From contig CAINDO010000174.1 of the NCBI GenBank assembly GCA_903847385.1, positions 1 to 42,612 of the forward strand: a stretch of 42,612 nt of DNA. The letters run 5' to 3'. Origin of the DNA: an uncultured Myxococcales bacterium. Its GTDB lineage: Bacteria; Myxococcota_A; Bradymonadia; UBA7976; UBA1532. The notes beneath the pieces are model-generated. The model was given only the letters and a program-made list of their open reading frames with translations, was not told where the DNA came from and ran no database searches. Numbering within the stretch: position 1 is the first letter of the stretch; each line of letters starts with the position of its first letter. Of this stretch, positions 15,871-25,386 are shown piece after piece. Made by a program: the position numbers and the translations under genes.

Positions 15871-17508
15871 TTACTTCCGGAACATCTTCAGCATGCGCTG
15901 CGTGACGAGGAAGCCACCGGCGATGTTGATGGTGGCCAGGAGGATGGCCGCCGTGCCCAGCCAGGCGGCGGCGCCGAGGGGTTCTCGCGTCTGCAGCATG
16001 CCGCCGACGAGGATGATGCCGCTGATGGCGTTGGTCACGCTCATCAGGGGCGTGTGCAAGGCCGGGGTGACGTTCCACACCACCTGCCAGCCGATGAAGC
16101 AGGCGAGCACGAACACCGTCAGGTGCTGCAGGAAGGTCGCCGCGCCGGTCATGTCACCGGCGCCCGCGGGGTTGACCCCGAAGCGCAGGCCCAACCAGGC
16201 GACCAGGAGAAAGATGCCCACCCACTTCATCGCGGGTGAGGCCTCGCCGGAACCGCCGCCGCCGTGGCCGCCATGGCCGCCGTGGGACTTGGCGGGCGCG
16301 CTCGGGGCCGGGGCCGGGGCCGCGGCCGCCGCCGCCGGAGCCGCCGCCGCGGGTTTGGGCGCCGCGGGTTTGGCCGGGGAGGGGTTGATGGGCGCCGCCG
16401 GAGGCAGCAGCTCACCTTTGTGGATGAGCGAGGCCCCGCGGATGATCTCGTCCTCGAGGTTCACGTTCCACTTGGTGCCGCCGCCCAGATCGGTGAGCAG
16501 GTGCACCAGGTTCATGCCGTAGAGCTGGCTGGCCGTGCCGGACAGGCGGCTGGGGTAGTCGGTGAAGCCGACGACCTTGACGCCGTTGTGCACGACGACC
16601 TGGTCCTTGACGGTCAGGTCGCAGTTGCCGCCCTGCTCCGAGGCCAGGTCGATGATGACCGAGCCGGGTTTCATCGCCTCGACGTGGCTCTTCAGCCACA
16701 GCTTCGGCGCGGGTTTGTTGGGGATGAGCGCCGTGGTGATGACGATGTCGACCTCTTTGGCCTGCGCCGCGAAGAGGGCCATCTCGGCCTCGATGAAGGC
16801 CGGGCTCATCTCCTTGGCGTAGCCGCCGCCGCCGTCGGCGTCCTCCTGGATCTGCACCTCGAGGAACTCGGCGCCCATGCTCTGCACCTGCTCGCGCACG
16901 GCGGGGCGGGTGTCGAAGGCGCGCACCACGGCGCCGAGGCCGCGGGCCGTGCCGATGCAGGCCAGGCCGGCCACGCCGGCGCCGATGATCAGGATCTTGG
17001 CCGGGGGCACCTTGCCGGCGGCGGTGATCTGCTGCGTGAAGAAGCTGCCGAAGTGGGCGGCGGCCTCGATCACGGCGCGGTAGCCGACCAGGTTGGCCGT
17101 GGACGAGAGCGCGTCCATCTTCTGCGCGCGCGTGGTGCGCGGGATCATCTCCATCGCGAGCACGTTGGCCTTGCGGGCCGCCAGGCGCTCGACGAGCTCC
17201 GGGTTCGCGAGCTTCCAGATGAAGGAGATCAGCGTGGCGCCCTCTTTGAGCGTGTCGGCCTCGGCCAGGGTCGGCGGGCGGACCTTGATGACCAGGTCGG
17301 ACCCGCCCCAGATACCGGGCGCGTCGGAGAGCTCGGCGCCGGCCTGCTCATAGGCGGCGTCGGAGAAGCTGGCGCCCTCGCCGGCACCCCGTTCGATGAC
17401 GACCGTGAAGCCCAGATCCTTGAGCTTCTTCACGGTCTCCGGAGTGGCGGCGACGCGGCGCTCGCCGGGAAAAACTTCCTTCGGAACACCCAATCTCATG
17501 TCAATCAT
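15871..17508 (-). CDS. pntA: NAD(P) transhydrogenase subunit alpha (fused alpha1-alpha2)
   Basis: 545 residues against about 510 in E. coli. Domain I (about 1-380) binds NAD(H): [16 protein letters not shown] at the N-terminus, the [10 protein letters not shown] loop with the conserved Arg, Gln and Asp, and the dinucleotide fold [19 protein letters not shown] linker of about 60 residues rich in Pro and Ala and ending in His-Gly repeats (about 385-445) precedes the C-terminal membrane helices of domain II (about 450-545). The extra length is in that linker. ATG 17508 is preceded by a G-rich stretch; an in-frame ATG at 17499 is equally possible. A 9-bp hairpin sits in the leader. It is the first gene of the pntA-pntB operon. 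Confidence 0.96.
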   Translation of the reverse strand: MIDMRLGVPKEVFPGERRVAATPETVKKLKDLGFTVVIERGAGEGASFSDAAYEQAGAELSDAPGIWGGSDLVIKVRPPTLAEADTLKEGATLISFIWKLANPELVERLAARKANVLAMEMIPRTTRAQKMDALSSTANLVGYRAVIEAAAHFGSFFTQQITAAGKVPPAKILIIGAGVAGLACIGTARGLGAVVRAFDTRPAVREQVQSMGAEFLEVQIQEDADGGGGYAKEMSPAFIEAEMALFAAQAKEVDIVITTALIPNKPAPKLWLKSHVEAMKPGSVIIDLASEQGGNCDLTVKDQVVVHNGVKVVGFTDYPSRLSGTASQLYGMNLVHLLTDLGGGTKWNVNLEDEIIRGASLIHKGELLPPAAPINPSPAKPAAPKPAAAAPAAAAAAPAPAPSAPAKSHGGHGGHGGGGSGEASPAMKWVGIFLLVAWLGLRFGVNPAGAGDMTGAATFLQHLTVFVLACFIGWQVVWNVTPALHTPLMSVTNAISGIILVGGMLQTREPLGAAAWLGTAAILLATINIAGGFLVTQRMLKMFRK

Positions 17509-17518
17509 CCCCCACGGG

Positions 17519-17551
17519 AGAAGCCGCCAGGCGGCGTGCGGCGCGGCTTCT
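17519..17551 (-). promoter_or_regulatory. Leader hairpin upstream of pntA
   Basis: AGAAGCCGC and GCGGCTTCT form a 9-bp stem around a 15-nt GC-rich loop, 11 nt before ATG 17508. Because it abuts the initiation region it could limit ribosome access to pntA. No known riboswitch pattern is recognised. The rest of the pntA/acyltransferase intergenic region (17552-17654) shows no convincing promoter. Confidence 0.35.
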
Positions 17552-17654
17552 ACCACGCGAGGGGGGCCACGTCCATTGCACCTTGTCCCGACTTCGCGCA
17601 AGGTCAAGGTCTGCCCCCGGCCACAACCGACCGCCCCTGATCGCCCGACACCGG

Positions 17655-18674
17655 ATGACGACCCGCGACCCGACCGATCTGCCGCGCCTGCTGACCTTCG
17701 CCCAGCTCGACGCGCGCACCGCCGCCTTCGACGCCTTCCTGGAGCGGACGCCGGAGACGGACCTGTTCTGCTCGTCGTCGGATTGGGTGCTCCCGGCGCG
17801 CCACGCCTTCGCGCCCCGTGCGCGCCCGTTCGTCCTCGAGCTGCCCGAGGGGTTCGTGGCGCTCATGTCCGTGCCCACCGTCGAGGGGGGCCGGGCGCTC
17901 CTGCCGCTCGAGGCGAGCTGGGGGCTGGCGAGCCCGTTCGTCGGGCCGGACCCCGAGCCGCTGGTCGAGGCCCTGTTCCGCGCGATGGACCACGAGGAAC
18001 CCCCGGCGGACGCGATGTTCTTGTCGGGGGTCAAGCTCGAGGGCCGCGCGTTCCAGGCCATATCGCGGGCGGCCATCGCCTCCCGTCGCTGGATCTTCTA
18101 CGAGGGCCCCACGGCCGGGCGCCACGTGGCCGACATCCGGGGCGGGCTCGAGGCCTTCTACGCGCGCCGCTCGGCCAAGTTCCGCGCCAACGCGCGCCGG
18201 GAGCGCCGCCACGCCTCGGCCGAGGGCGTGACCTATGCCTGGCACGACCGCTTCGCGGGCCCCGCCGAGGTCCTCCAGGTCTGGGACCGCATCCAGGCGG
18301 TGGAGCGGCGCTGCTGGAAGGGCCTGGCCGGCCACGGCATCGACCTGGACCCCGGCTTCTCGTTCTACCGATTGATGGTGCTGCGCCTGGCCGCCCGGGG
18401 GCGACTGCGCGTCGTCTTCGCGCAGCGGGGCGGCGCAGACATCGCCTACGTCTTCGGCGGGCTGTTCCTGGACACCTACCGCGGCCTGCAGTGCAGCTTC
18501 GTCGACACGGAGCGGGCCCTGGCGCCCGGGGTGCTGGTCCACGCCGAGATGATCGAGCGCCTGGCCGCCGAGGGCGTCACGCTCTACGACCTGGGCAGCG
18601 AGATGGACTACAAGCGCCGTTGGGGCGAAGAGGGCCTGCGCACGGTGACGTGTGTCGTGGTCCGGGGGCACTGA
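17655..18674 (+). CDS. GNAT/FemAB-like N-acyltransferase (339 aa)
   Basis: Starts at ATG 17655 ([10 protein letters not shown]), chosen over an upstream TTG at 17583 because the extension is Arg-rich and unlike a protein start; no strong ribosome site is seen. The C-terminal half (about 165-335) looks like a GNAT_6/CelD-type acyltransferase: a [18 protein letters not shown] segment, then [33 protein letters not shown], a central strand with [11 protein letters not shown], and the C-terminal [16 protein letters not shown] that closely resembles family members. Those proteins transfer an acyl or aminoacyl group to an amine; the substrate here cannot be told. The stop codon is 1 nt before the cardiolipin synthase start, so they probably form an operon and the product may act on a lipid or envelope molecule. 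Confidence 0.75.
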   Translation: MTTRDPTDLPRLLTFAQLDARTAAFDAFLERTPETDLFCSSSDWVLPARHAFAPRARPFVLELPEGFVALMSVPTVEGGRALLPLEASWGLASPFVGPDPEPLVEALFRAMDHEEPPADAMFLSGVKLEGRAFQAISRAAIASRRWIFYEGPTAGRHVADIRGGLEAFYARRSAKFRANARRERRHASAEGVTYAWHDRFAGPAEVLQVWDRIQAVERRCWKGLAGHGIDLDPGFSFYRLMVLRLAARGRLRVVFAQRGGADIAYVFGGLFLDTYRGLQCSFVDTERALAPGVLVHAEMIERLAAEGVTLYDLGSEMDYKRRWGEEGLRTVTCVVVRGH

Positions 18675-18675
18675 G

Positions 18676-20157
18676 ATGTCCTTCGAAGCCGCGATCCTGA
18701 CCGGCGAGCTGGTCTCGCTCGTGCTGGCGATCCTGTCGGTGCCCTCGGTGCTGCTCGAGCGGCGCGCGCGGCCCACGGCGGCGACGGTCTGGCTGCTGCT
18801 CTTCCTGTTCGTGCCGTTCGTGGGTGTGCTCCTGTGGTGGTCCATCGGGCGGCTGTACATGCGGCGGCGGCGGCGGCGGCGTCGGCGCGCCAAGGCGGAC
18901 GTCGTCAGCCGGCTGGCCGACCTGCGCGACGAGCTGAGCGCCGGGCCCGTCACCGGCCCGCACCAGGCCCTGACGATGCAGACCCCCCGGGACCAGGCGC
19001 GGCTGCGCGTGTTCTCCGAGAGCGATCGCGTCTTTCCCACCCGCCGCGGCAATCGGCTCCGCTTCTTCGTGAACGCGGCGCAGGCCTACCCCGCCTTCCT
19101 GGCGGCGATCGAGGCCGCGCAGGAGCACGTGCACTTCCAGTTCTACATCTACGAGGCCGACGAGACGGGCCGGCGGTTCCGCGACGCGCTGGTCGCCGCG
19201 GCGAAGCGGGGCGTCACGGTGCGCGTGCTGGTGGACGCCGTCGGCGGCGCGCCCGTGGCCGGCGACTTCATGGACCCGCTGCGCGCGGCCGGTGGCTACT
19301 TCGAGACCTTCATGCCCATGCGCCTGTTCCGGCGCCGGCTGACGCTGAACTTCCGCAATCACCGCAAGATCCTGATCGTCGACGGCCGCACGGCCTTCAC
19401 CGGCGGCATCAACATCGGCGACGAGTACACCCACGACTGGCACGACCTGGCGGTGCAGCTCGACGGCCCGGCCATCGACCAACTGCAGGAGGTCTTCGCC
19501 GAGGACTGGTACTTCGCCTGCGGCTACAGCCTGGCCTCGAAGAAGAACTTCGGCCGCTACGAGACCGACGGGGCCCTGACGCTGCCGATGGCCCTGCCGC
19601 CGCAGCACTCGGCCCGGTGCCGGGTCATCGCCAGCGGCCCGGACACGGCCCAGAACGCCACGTTCGACCTGTTCTTCCTGGCCTGCACCACCGCCATCGA
19701 GCGGGTGTGGATCATGACGCCCTACTTCATCCCCGATCAGGCCATGCTGACGGCGGTGACCTCGGCCGCGCGGCGCGGCGTGGACGTGCGACTCCTGGTG
19801 CCGCAGCGCAGCGACGTGCCCTTCGTGCAGCTCGCCTGCCGGTCGTACTACCAGGACCTGCTCGTGGCCGGCGTGAAGATCTACGAGTACCTGCCCGCCG
19901 TGCTGCACGCCAAGGCGCTGCTCTTCGACCGCGACTGGGTCATGCTGGGCAGCGCCAACGTGGACATCCGCAGCTTCCGGCTGAACTTCGAGGCGAGCCT
20001 CTTCATCGAGGGCGAGGACGTGAACGCGACGCTGGCCGACCGCTTCGAGCAGGACATCCGCGACGCCGCGCTCGTCACCGAGGCGCAGGTCATGGCCCAG
20101 AGCCGCTACACCCAGGTCAAGCAGGCGGCCGCCCACCTGTTCAGCCCGCTTTTGTAG
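18676..20157 (+). CDS. cls: Cardiolipin synthase (phospholipase D superfamily)
   Basis: 493 residues, the normal size for bacterial ClsA-type enzymes. Two N-terminal membrane helices (about 5-26 and 34-56) are followed by an unusually pure Arg run (about 63-71) on the cytoplasmic side. Two PLD active-site motifs are intact: NHRKILIVDG (about 226-235) and HAKALLFD with GSANVDIRSF (about 410-435). The enzyme joins two phosphatidylglycerols, or phosphatidylglycerol and phosphatidylethanolamine, to make cardiolipin in the inner membrane. ATG 18676 lies 1 nt after the acyltransferase stop. The Arg run is encoded by a CGG-rich repeat that may vary in length between strains. Confidence 0.95.
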   Translation: MSFEAAILTGELVSLVLAILSVPSVLLERRARPTAATVWLLLFLFVPFVGVLLWWSIGRLYMRRRRRRRRRAKADVVSRLADLRDELSAGPVTGPHQALTMQTPRDQARLRVFSESDRVFPTRRGNRLRFFVNAAQAYPAFLAAIEAAQEHVHFQFYIYEADETGRRFRDALVAAAKRGVTVRVLVDAVGGAPVAGDFMDPLRAAGGYFETFMPMRLFRRRLTLNFRNHRKILIVDGRTAFTGGINIGDEYTHDWHDLAVQLDGPAIDQLQEVFAEDWYFACGYSLASKKNFGRYETDGALTLPMALPPQHSARCRVIASGPDTAQNATFDLFFLACTTAIERVWIMTPYFIPDQAMLTAVTSAARRGVDVRLLVPQRSDVPFVQLACRSYYQDLLVAGVKIYEYLPAVLHAKALLFDRDWVMLGSANVDIRSFRLNFEASLFIEGEDVNATLADRFEQDIRDAALVTEAQVMAQSRYTQVKQAAAHLFSPLL

Positions 20158-20199
20158 GTGGAATCCGCAGGTCGCTTGTGTGCAAAAGCGGGGGAGAGC

Positions 20200-20952
20200 A
20201 TGCTCCCACGCGGTATGGCCACGCGTTTCTCCGGTTCCACGGCGCTGTTCGGCGCGCTCCTCGGCGTGGTCCTGCTCCTGCTGCTGGCGCCGGCCCGGGC
20301 ACGGGCGGAGGACTGGCAGGTCGTGCTGGCGCGGCGCGTGATCGGCATGGGCATGATGAGCGTCGAGCTCGTGCCCAAGCCGACGCGCGTTCGCATCGGC
20401 GTGCTCTTCGACCCGCGGCGGAGTGACGACCGCGAAGAGGTCGAGCTGCAGTTGGGCGCCTTCAAGTCGATGGCGCCGGGCATGTCCGGCACCATCGACT
20501 TCGACTTCGAGGCCGTGCCCGTCGACGTGGAGGCGCCGCTCGCCGCGGCGTTCGCCACCCGGGGCTTCCGCATCGTCGTGCTGCCCGAGACGCTCGGTGA
20601 TGTCGAGTGGACGCGGGTCCTGGCGCTGGCGGAGCAGCACCATGTCGGGACGGTGGCGGCCATCCCGAGGTGGTTGCGCTCGCCGTCCGAACTCCGCCGC
20701 ATGGGGCCAGCGGCCTTCGTCTTCCCGAGTCACGGCGGGGCCATGGGCATGTATGCCGATCTCGGACGCGCCAATCGCGAAGGCGTCTTCAACTCGCGGG
20801 TCTTTGGGCTCTCGACCACGACGATCAAGCGTGACGACCCGCCCGCACCGAGCGTCGCCCCCGCGCCCCCCGCGCCCCCCGCGCCCCCCGTGCCCCCCGC
20901 GCCACCCGCGCCACCTGCACCATCCGCCCCCGCCTCCGGAGTCGCCCCATGA
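20200..20952 (+). CDS. YfiR/DUF4154-like periplasmic protein with Pro-rich tail (250 aa)
   Basis: ATG 20200 is preceded by GGGGGAG at a tight 3-nt spacing; an ATG at 20215 lacks a ribosome site. A signal peptide ends APARARA (about 30-37). The middle (about 55-200) alternates strands and helices as in YfiR-like proteins (VRIGVLFD, FRIVVLPETLG, VGTVAAIPRW), and the end GMYADLGRANREGVFNSRVFG has the NL-RA...SSRLL pattern expected at the end of that fold. The last 40 residues are Pro-Ala repeats from a 9-bp GCGCCCCCC repeat. The stop overlaps the TonB receptor start (ATGA), so the two are coupled; YfiR-type proteins often neighbour TonB receptors. The family assignment is a moderate-confidence inference from pattern. 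Confidence 0.6.
   Translation: MLPRGMATRFSGSTALFGALLGVVLLLLLAPARARAEDWQVVLARRVIGMGMMSVELVPKPTRVRIGVLFDPRRSDDREEVELQLGAFKSMAPGMSGTIDFDFEAVPVDVEAPLAAAFATRGFRIVVLPETLGDVEWTRVLALAEQHHVGTVAAIPRWLRSPSELRRMGPAAFVFPSHGGAMGMYADLGRANREGVFNSRVFGLSTTTIKRDDPPAPSVAPAPPAPPAPPVPPAPPAPPAPSAPASGVAP
20860..20922 (+). repeat. Tandem 9-bp repeat encoding a Pro-Ala tail
   Basis: Copies of GCGCCCCCC and close variants (GTGCCCCCC, GCGCCACCC), each giving Ala-Pro-Pro or a variant. Such C-rich repeats slip during replication, and in-frame units would change only the length of the proline-rich tail. Confidence 0.7.
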
Positions 20953-22982
20953 AGAACGTCGCGCTCTCCGTGTTGGCCCTCGCGGTCGCCTGCCCTGCGC
21001 CGTCGCGCGCGCACGGCTCCGGTCTGGAAGAGCCGGGCGCCGATCTGATGAACGACCCGGTCACGGTGACCACCCGCAAGCAGCGGGCGCTCCGCGACGC
21101 GCCCGGCGTGGTCACGATCATCACGCGCGAGGACATCATGGCCTCGGGGGCGCGCGACCTGGTGGACGTGCTGGAGCTCGTGCCGGGCCTGCAATTCGGC
21201 GTGGACGTCGAGGGCGCGCTCGGGCCCTCCGTGCGCGGGCTGTGGGGCACCGAGGGCAAGGTGCTGCTCCTGGTCGACGGCATCGAGATGAACGAGCGCC
21301 TGTACGGCACCGCCCAGTACGGCATGGGCCTGCCCGTCGAGCTCATCGAGCGCATCGAGATCATCCGCGGGCCGGGCAGCGTGGTCTATGGCGGCTTCGC
21401 CGAGCTGGCCGTGGTGCAGGTGACCACCGTGCAGCCCGAGACGCTCGGCGGGCTGGAGCTGCACGGCATGGGCTCGCTGATGGACGCCGACCCCGGACGC
21501 GTGGGCGCGGCGGCGGCCTGGGGGCGGGCCTTCGACGAGGACCTCCGCCTGTCCGTGTCGGCCTACGGTGCCCACGGCGCCATGAGCCACGGCACCTATA
21601 CGCAGCCCGTCAGCCCCCCCGGCGGCGGGCCGACGCGGGATCTGTCCGGCACCACGCAGGACGCCCGCTGGCTCAACCTCTTCGCCGAGTATCGCGGCCT
21701 GGCGGTGCGGTTCCTGTACGACGGCCAGTCCCACGACAGCCGCGATGGGTACGGCGAGCTCCTCGACCGGACGGCCCGCCTGGGCTTCACCGGCTACTTC
21801 GCCGAGGCGCGATACACCCTGGCGATCGGGGAACGCGTGGTCGTCACGCCGCGGCTGGGGTTCAAGCGCCAGCGGCCCTGGCGGTCGGACGACGCCACGC
21901 TGCCGACCTTCTACGACAAGACGGCGGACAAGTTCTCCGGCGGCTTGATGGTCGACGCCGAGCTCGCCGAGGATCTGGACCTTCAGGCCGCCGTCGAGAT
22001 CTTCCACGACCACGGGCGGCTGGACGACGCCCGCGAGATCGGCACGCAGCGGACCTTCGGCGGTCGAGATTCACTCGAGGTCACCAACGGCGCCGGCTAC
22101 GTGCAGGCCATCTGGAACCCCGAGATCATCACGCTCGTGGCCGGCCTGCGCGGCGAGTTCAGCGAGCAGTTCACCGGCACGGTGGTGCCGCGGGTGGGCG
22201 CGATCTGGAGCCGCGACCGCTTCTTCATCAAGGGGCTGCTCAGCCGCGCCTTCCGCACGCCCGCCCTGGAGAACATCGGCCTCACGCACTCGACGGACAT
22301 CCGGCCGGAGCAGACCACCGTGCTCGAGGCCGAGGTCGGTTATGTCATCCCGTACACCTTCGCGTTGACGGCGAACGTGTTCGACATGCGCCTGCAGGAT
22401 CCGATCGTCTTCACCTACAACCAGACCTCGGACGCCGAGGAGTACACGAACGAACAGCGGACGGGCAGCCGCGGCATCGAGGTGGTGCAGCGGGTGATGG
22501 GCGCCTGGGGGCAGACGGAGTTGAGCTACAGCCACTACACCGCCCGGGACATCAACCGCGTGGCGCGCTACGCCGTGCCCGGCGAGGCCTCGGCGCTGCT
22601 CGGGGCGGCGCAGCACAAGCTGGCGTTCCGCGGGCGTTTCGTCGCGCCGGCCCGTTTCACGGTGGCCCCATCGGCCGTTTTCCTGAGCGAGCGTTACGGC
22701 GTGGACGGCGCCTGGGCCGAGCCCGCCGAGGCGGACGGCTTCGAGCCGCGCATCCACCGCGAGCCGCCGGTGCTGCGGCTGAACCTCTTCGTGAGCTACT
22801 CGCCGCCGGGCACGAATCGCCTGTACGTGGGCGCCGGCGTGTTCGACGCCACGGACTCGGGCTACCGCGCCGTGCAGCCCCACGACAGCGGCCACGGGGC
22901 CCTGCCGCTCGCCGGGCGCGAGTGGCTCCTCAAGATCGGCTACGCGCTGCCCTTCGGCGGGGACACGCCGCCGGAGCCCTGA
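20949..22982 (+). CDS. TonB-dependent outer-membrane receptor (677 aa)
   Basis: A signal peptide (about 1-21) is followed by a TonB-box-like DPVTVTTRK near residue 36 and the plug domain (about 48-165): RALRDAPGVVTIITREDI, ARDLVDVLELVPGLQFG, VLLLVDGIEMN, LIERIEIIRGPGSVVYGG. The rest is a beta-barrel of alternating aromatic and polar strands, with FRTPALENIGL and similar family elements. The C-terminus, ALPFGGDTPPEP, adds a short tail after the last strand instead of ending in an aromatic residue. The ligand is unknown; pairing with a YfiR-like protein through an ATGA overlap suggests signalling or uptake of something other than the usual iron chelate, but that is conjecture. Confidence 0.92.
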   Translation: MKNVALSVLALAVACPAPSRAHGSGLEEPGADLMNDPVTVTTRKQRALRDAPGVVTIITREDIMASGARDLVDVLELVPGLQFGVDVEGALGPSVRGLWGTEGKVLLLVDGIEMNERLYGTAQYGMGLPVELIERIEIIRGPGSVVYGGFAELAVVQVTTVQPETLGGLELHGMGSLMDADPGRVGAAAAWGRAFDEDLRLSVSAYGAHGAMSHGTYTQPVSPPGGGPTRDLSGTTQDARWLNLFAEYRGLAVRFLYDGQSHDSRDGYGELLDRTARLGFTGYFAEARYTLAIGERVVVTPRLGFKRQRPWRSDDATLPTFYDKTADKFSGGLMVDAELAEDLDLQAAVEIFHDHGRLDDAREIGTQRTFGGRDSLEVTNGAGYVQAIWNPEIITLVAGLRGEFSEQFTGTVVPRVGAIWSRDRFFIKGLLSRAFRTPALENIGLTHSTDIRPEQTTVLEAEVGYVIPYTFALTANVFDMRLQDPIVFTYNQTSDAEEYTNEQRTGSRGIEVVQRVMGAWGQTELSYSHYTARDINRVARYAVPGEASALLGAAQHKLAFRGRFVAPARFTVAPSAVFLSERYGVDGAWAEPAEADGFEPRIHREPPVLRLNLFVSYSPPGTNRLYVGAGVFDATDSGYRAVQPHDSGHGALPLAGREWLLKIGYALPFGGDTPPEP

Positions 22983-22998
22983 CCCGGCCGCGGCGGCT

Positions 22999-23625
22999 TC
23001 AGGGGCAGGCGGCGTCGGCCCCGGCGGCGCTGCACTCGCATTCGCAGGCGGCCCGCGCGGCGGCGTCGGCCTGCCCGCACACGGGCGTCACGGTGGCCCC
23101 GGCCATGGCCCGCCGGCCGTCGGCGTCGGAGACCTCGACCTCCAGCAGGAACGGCGTACCGGCCACGTCCAGCGCTTCCACCGGCGGCGGGCAGAGCGCC
23201 ACGTTGGCCACGGCGCCCAGGTCGAAGGGCGCGGACAGGCCCGTGCCGTCGCCCTGCGGCTCGAGGCCGAAGCCGCGCCGCGTCTCGTGGGCGATGACCT
23301 CGCCGGTCTCGGCGTCCAGGATGCGGCCGGTGATCATCACGCTGTCCGCGCACAGGCCCGTGACCCGCGCGCCCACGTAGATCACGTGCCCGCCCTGCAG
23401 CGGCTGCCACAGGTGGACCTCGCCGCCGCTCTGCAGCTCGACGAAGCCGCCGTTCGTATCGTTCTCCACGAGGGCGACGACGGTGGGCTCGACGCCCGGG
23501 CCCCCCAGGGGCGTGCAGGGGGTCTCTGAGTCCGAGCCCGAGTCGCCGCACGCGGCGGCGCAGGCGAGGACGATGCCGGAGTAGAACGGGACGGCGACGG
23601 CGGCGAAGGGGTGGGCGCGGCGCAT
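22999..23625 (-). CDS. Hypothetical lipoprotein (208 aa)
   Basis: The start MRRAHPFAAVAVPF at 23625 opens a signal ending VLACAAAC then GDSGSD; Cys26 or Cys22 could be lipidated. The mature part is a single compact beta-rich domain of about 150 residues with scattered Cys (CTPLGG, LCADS, LCPPP, VCGQ) and a Cys-rich C-terminus ending CECECSAAGADAACP, which would allow several disulfides. No family is recognised. It is divergent from the glycosyltransferase gene with only 36 nt between start codons and convergent with the TonB receptor (16 nt between stops). No ribosome site is evident, so the start is less certain than the frame. Confidence 0.75.
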   Translation of the reverse strand: MRRAHPFAAVAVPFYSGIVLACAAACGDSGSDSETPCTPLGGPGVEPTVVALVENDTNGGFVELQSGGEVHLWQPLQGGHVIYVGARVTGLCADSVMITGRILDAETGEVIAHETRRGFGLEPQGDGTGLSAPFDLGAVANVALCPPPVEALDVAGTPFLLEVEVSDADGRRAMAGATVTPVCGQADAAARAACECECSAAGADAACP

Positions 23626-23661
23626 GGGCGGAGTGTACCATCCGCCGCCGGAGGCCGACCG

Positions 23662-24822
23662 ATGCGCATTCTTTACGGAGTCGTGGGTGAGGGGATGGGG
23701 CACGCCACGCGCAGCCGCGTGGTGCTGGAGCACCTGCTGGCGGCGGGGCACGAGGTCCGCGTGGTCGTCTCGGGGCGGGCGCACGGGTTCCTCTCGTCGC
23801 GGTTCGCCGGGCGCAAGGGCATCGCCTTCGAGGCGATCCACGGCCTTGTGCTGGGCTTCGAGGGCAACGCCGTCGACAAGAGCGAGACGCTGCGCCTGAA
23901 CCTGGAGTCGCTGCCCTCGGGCCTGCTGGAGAACATCGCGGTGTACCGCAAGGTCGCCGAGGACGCCTTCGAGCCCGAGGTCGTGATCAGCGACTTCGAG
24001 ACCTGGGCGTACTTGTACGGCCTGAACCACCGCCTGCCGGTCATCAGCATCGACAACATGCAGGTGCTCAACCGCTGCCGGCACGACGCCGAGGTCACCG
24101 AGGGCCGCTCCGCCGCGTTCCGCCTGGCCAAGGCGCTGGTCAAGGGCAAGCTGCCCTTCGCCTGGCACTACCTGGTGGCCAGCTTCTTCTTCCCGCCCGT
24201 GCGCAAGAAGAAGACGACCCTGATCCCGCCGATTCTGCGGCCGGAGATCCTGTCGGCGAAGCGCGAGCCCGGCAGCCACGTGCTCGTGTACCAGACGGCC
24301 GCCAGCAACGCCGCGCTCATCCCCACCCTGCAGACGCTCCCCTACGAGTTCCGCCTGTACGGCATGGGGCGCGAGGGGCGCGAGGGCAACGTGACGCTCA
24401 AGGCGTTCTCCGAGACCGGGTTCATCGACGACCTGCGCACCGCGCGGGCGGCCGTGGCCGGCGGCGGCTTCTCGCTCATGGGCGAGGCCGTGCACCTGCA
24501 CGTGCCCCTGATGTCGCTGCCCATCTCCGGCCAGTTCGAGCAGGTGCTCAACGCGCGCTACCTGGAGCGGCTCGGCTACGGCGCCCACGCCGAGCAGCTC
24601 GACGCCGACTCCATCGCCGCGTTCATCGCCCGGTCGGACGAACACGCCCACGCGCTGAGCCGCTACGTGCCCCACGACAACGGCATGCTGTTCGGCTGCG
24701 TGGACGAGCTCCTGCGCCGCGTCGCGGCCGGCGAGGACGCGCCGGACGCCCTGGACGCCCCGGCGATGGGCAAGTACGGCGACGAGGCCGACGCCCCCGA
24801 CGCCGACGACACGGACGACTGA
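23662..24822 (+). CDS. Glycosyltransferase, MurG-like GT-B fold (386 aa)
   Basis: ATG 23662 with GGAGG 7 nt upstream. It opens MRILYGVVGEGMGHATRS, the Gly-rich N-terminal loop of GT-B enzymes related to MurG and to the family of putative glycosyltransferases typified by MJ1255; the C-terminal half has FIDDLRTARAAVAGGGFS followed by MGEAVHLHVPLMSLPISGQFEQ, matching the donor-binding region of that family (Gly-rich turn, then the Glu that would bind the nucleotide). The last 30 residues are an Asp/Ala-rich tail. It probably moves a sugar from a nucleotide donor onto an envelope acceptor; donor and acceptor cannot be deduced. Confidence 0.8.
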   Translation: MRILYGVVGEGMGHATRSRVVLEHLLAAGHEVRVVVSGRAHGFLSSRFAGRKGIAFEAIHGLVLGFEGNAVDKSETLRLNLESLPSGLLENIAVYRKVAEDAFEPEVVISDFETWAYLYGLNHRLPVISIDNMQVLNRCRHDAEVTEGRSAAFRLAKALVKGKLPFAWHYLVASFFFPPVRKKKTTLIPPILRPEILSAKREPGSHVLVYQTAASNAALIPTLQTLPYEFRLYGMGREGREGNVTLKAFSETGFIDDLRTARAAVAGGGFSLMGEAVHLHVPLMSLPISGQFEQVLNARYLERLGYGAHAEQLDADSIAAFIARSDEHAHALSRYVPHDNGMLFGCVDELLRRVAAGEDAPDALDAPAMGKYGDEADAPDADDTDD

Positions 24823-24830
24823 CCGGCCGG

Positions 24831-25250
24831 TCAGAAGCGCCCGGACCAGCCCACGACACCGCCGCCGGGCGCCGGGGCCGCGGTCGGGCCGCCCTCGGGT
24901 CGGGTCTCGATCACCAGGAGCGTGGCGCCGGTGGCGGCCAGCGCCCCGGCGACGGCGAAGCAGACGTTCGCGTCGTTCGCGGCGCCGCGCGCGTCCTCGG
25001 CGGTGCGGCGTTTGCCGGCGCCCGTCGTCACGGTCTTGTGGTCGGCCTCGGCCTCGAGGCTGCGCAGCCCGAAGGCGACGCCCACGCCCAGGCTCACCAC
25101 CGCGCCCCCCAGGGCCGACCACCCCACGGGCCACGCGGCGGTGTGGGGCGGTGGCGGCGCGGCGGGGGGCACGGGCTCGGCGGACACGACCGCGGGCGCG
25201 GCGGCGAACACGAGCGAGACGAGCAATGGGGCGGGGTTGGGCCGACTCAT
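24831..25250 (-). CDS. Small two-helix membrane protein of myxobacterial type (139 aa)
   Basis: The signal-like N-terminus SLVFAAAPAVVSAEP is followed by a Pro-rich stretch, a helix AALGGAVVSLGVGVAFGLRS (about 45-65), a polar DAR-containing loop and a second helix FAVAGALAATGATLLVI (about 98-115), then a Pro/Gly tail. The helix-loop-helix with FGLRSLE... and DARGAANDANVCFAVAG resembles the C-terminal membrane module seen at the end of many myxobacterial TPR/PEGA-type proteins, here as a stand-alone short protein. ATG 25250 is preceded by GAGGG. Function unknown. Confidence 0.7.
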   Translation of the reverse strand: MSRPNPAPLLVSLVFAAAPAVVSAEPVPPAAPPPPHTAAWPVGWSALGGAVVSLGVGVAFGLRSLEAEADHKTVTTGAGKRRTAEDARGAANDANVCFAVAGALAATGATLLVIETRPEGGPTAAPAPGGGVVGWSGRF

Positions 25251-25305
25251 GGGGCCCTCGACCGTAGCATGACGCCGCGCTCGCCCCCCGAATCCGTGAA
25301 TCCAT

Positions 25306-25334
25306 TTGCGGAGTGCGCGTCCGGTCGCTAAAAC
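25306..25334 (+). promoter_or_regulatory. Putative housekeeping promoter of the 592-aa lipoprotein gene
   Basis: TTGCGG, 17-nt spacer, TAAAAC (four of six -10 positions). Transcription would start near 25341, about 45 nt before ATG 25387. The -35 hexamer equals that predicted before the EBP gene. Confidence 0.45.
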
Positions 25335-25386
25335 GCCGCCCGTTTTGCGTATGCGGCCGCAGTCACTGCCGCGTGGGAGGATTCCG

